Assembly: GCA_024743195.1 (NCBI GenBank)
Contig: JANSXE010000004.1
Coordinates: 310,001-374,000, forward strand
Direction: 5' to 3'
Source of the DNA: Alphaproteobacteria bacterium
GTDB lineage: Bacteria; Pseudomonadota; Alphaproteobacteria; UBA8366; Aestuariispiraceae
DNA length: 64,000 nt
Shown: positions 63,701 to 64,000 of the stretch, in pieces
How positions within the stretch are numbered: position 1 is the first letter of the stretch
Layout: each line of letters opens with the position of its first letter
Program-made: the position numbers and the translations under genes
The notes under the pieces: model-generated
Database searches by the model: none
What the model was told of the DNA's origin: nothing
Seen by the model: the letters and a program-made list of their open reading frames with translations, nothing else

Positions 63701-64000
63701 AACTTCCCGTATAGCCCGGCGGTTTCGGTTTGCGCCAAAAAATGCGCTTGCGAGCCGTCGGCGTCGGCGATCGTGAGCACGCCGGAGACGGCCGCATCGT
63801 CGTCCGGGGTCGTCGCATCGTCGTCGCCGGCGATCGTCGCGTCTGGTATCGGCTGCGTCGGGTCGAGGACGACCGGTGCGTGGTCGAGCGCCGTTTCGGT
63901 CGTCCCGTCTGGGCCTTCTGTGGTGACGGAGTAAGCAATGTTCATGTTGCCGTGAAAGGACACGGGCGGCGTGGCTTGAAGCGATGCGAGAGTCCAGCCC
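60760..64000 (-). CDS. Large VCBS/cadherin-like repeat surface protein, 3' part
   Basis: At least 1079 residues; the frame is open through the right edge, so the start lies outside (a GTG at 63963 is internal). Order from the N-terminal side: a start like WTLASLQATPP; a VCBS repeat (AHFLAQTETAGLYGKFSI, YAPDDRADALADG); cadherin/Ig-like repeats joined by GSNDAP and GANDAP; a lectin/LamG-like domain (about 62090-62480: GGIVFDYQDEDNFKMAVL); another cadherin-like repeat; a second VCBS repeat nearly the same as the first; and an acidic Ser/Ala/Asp tail. No RTX nonapeptides or transmembrane anchor are visible. It is probably a secreted adhesin; a type I secretion signal is possible but unproved. It is convergent with the helicase gene. 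Confidence 0.85.
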   Translation of the reverse strand, partial: GWTLASLQATPPVSFHGNMNIAYSVTTEGPDGTTETALDHAPVVLDPTQPIPDATIAGDDDATTPDDDAAVSGVLTIADADGSQAHFLAQTETAGLYGKFSIDAQGAWSYAPDDRADALADGASASESFTVSSADGTTHRVTIAVTGSNDAPTANAASVSTTEDAASFTGSIAGADPDSGETLTYTTTAPVPGFALDPDGGYSFDPSDAAYQGLAAGASHPITIPITVTDGAGAQVTHDLVITLTGANDAPVVTATSAAPASLGATDEDTPITFSEADLLRLVGASDADAGDTLHITAATSAQGSFAQQPDGSWVFTPARDFSGDDVAVTLTVSDGAADVTAQGVLDIAPTADRPSLQVGASAGGVVYGRADFSAASAAVHFDLTTQDYQSPGQGLRPGRYAVTSATGGGADDTFRVSTLQDGDSYTIDGGAGRNTLDLSAYRADQVAIDTATGVATVTLDGGGSATVHFSNIAELRFDSAVFDGTPHAIEPVHGAWTVEGTSLSVAGGASKQVALADYAGALQADYTLAATVHAHTNGGMNKTGGIVFDYQDEDNFKMAVLRAGQGGWNIEEYRNGQLVELERVSDATMATPDADHQVELRVHGSVAELWSGGELKASHDFGTPLNGGRFGVVSDGGQTDFQLAMQPSDWAPAAPDVDARMDVSDGALGIPNVLDQAVDHEGAALSLSAFDAASAHGGRVASNGDGSFRYEPPPGFSGADSFTYTITDGVNETTATVRVNVVDLHTVRHVTPGDSFELDISAAGNDQDGSEQVETRIVGLPDGAVVSDGTHTGAIDADHPLDVTGWRLDSIEIAPPAGQTENYAFSVQSRSVDGDSASPWSGAALRVELQPGQPFPDAAIAGDDSAATADDDTSVSGSLSVSDSDAADAHFVAQTDTDGQYGTFSIDDQGQWTYAPDDRADALADGTNATESFTVKSADGTTHTVDIEVTGSDEAGSQAAPPSAPPTSSSVTDYMQFAAPGSQNPSGSDEAGEDGQGDSAVTVYLEVAGIDPSDAAPGAGSSDASGPSDDPQLYNRGDASADDALTDTDGRVDDAALDGAETDPVEAAIQDDPQHHGF
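61160..61420. repeat. VCBS repeat, C-terminal copy
   Basis: DNA coding for the second VCBS repeat of the surface protein. It matches 63560-63830 over most of its length, including the block that encodes YAPDDRADALADG, with scattered differences. Recombination between the two copies would delete about 2.4 kb in frame. Confidence 0.75.
63560..63830. repeat. VCBS repeat, N-terminal copy
   Basis: DNA coding for the first VCBS repeat visible in the window, counterpart of 61160-61420. Further copies may lie beyond the right edge. Confidence 0.75.

Noticed and set aside
53847-64000. Second attachment site for the island
   Set aside because: No copy of the tRNA-Gly 3' end was found downstream within the window.

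Overview
The window is a GC-rich chromosome segment from an alphaproteobacterium, most likely of Rhodospirillales type. The inference rests on gene order and families: dapF-mtaB-ftsY, ffh-rpsP-rimM-trmD-rplS-leuC-leuD, cysG-DUF2849-sulfite reductase-DUF934, a DUF3035 (BamF-like) lipoprotein and a CtrA-like half-site. No 16S gene is present, so the assignment is not firm. A GcvT/DmdA-like protein, TrkH and a large VCBS-repeat surface protein would suit a marine or saline habitat, but this is only suggestive.

Layout. 1-3.4 kb: end of an amidase, a MaoC hydratase, ribF and a Cys/Met-metabolism PLP enzyme. 3.4-10.5 kb: ileS, lspA, a DUF3035 lipoprotein and two M16 peptidase-like proteins, the second without the zinc motif. 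10.6-15.2 kb: an orphan protein and a siroheme/sulfite-reduction operon. 15.4-26.2 kb: mixed metabolism and envelope genes: a GcvT-like protein, an NmrA-like protein, a multicopper oxidase, a hydrolase-membrane fusion, an ABC exporter, a DCC thiol oxidoreductase, a sensor kinase and a methyltransferase. 26.3-33.4 kb: pgk, a sorbosone-dehydrogenase-like protein, TPR-methyltransferase, Nudix, YciB, two orphan small proteins and a receiver-HPt protein. 33.4-43.9 kb: the conserved block ftsY, mtaB, dapF, an XRE regulator, then ffh, rpsP, rimM, trmD, rplS, leuC, leuD. 43.9-53.7 kb: argE, trkH, folE, apaG, an OmpA-like lipoprotein, a YnjBCD-type ABC transporter and a GNAT acetyltransferase.

53.8-64 kb is accessory. 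A tRNA-Gly(CCC) gene is followed at once by an apparent integrase remnant. Next comes one very large reading frame with the order transglutaminase-like, DUF4011, SF1 helicase, Vsr/PD-(D/E)xK nuclease, DUF3320, an architecture associated with anti-phage defence. A single in-frame amber codon splits it. A decayed transposase-like fragment and the 3' part of a large VCBS/cadherin-like surface protein follow; that gene runs off the window.

Other points of interest are a structured leader in front of ffh downstream of a good promoter, paired inverted intergenic repeats (one supplies the ribosome binding site of its neighbour), tandem-repeat tails in consecutive translation/SRP genes, and two orphan small proteins with the same kind of C-terminal motif.
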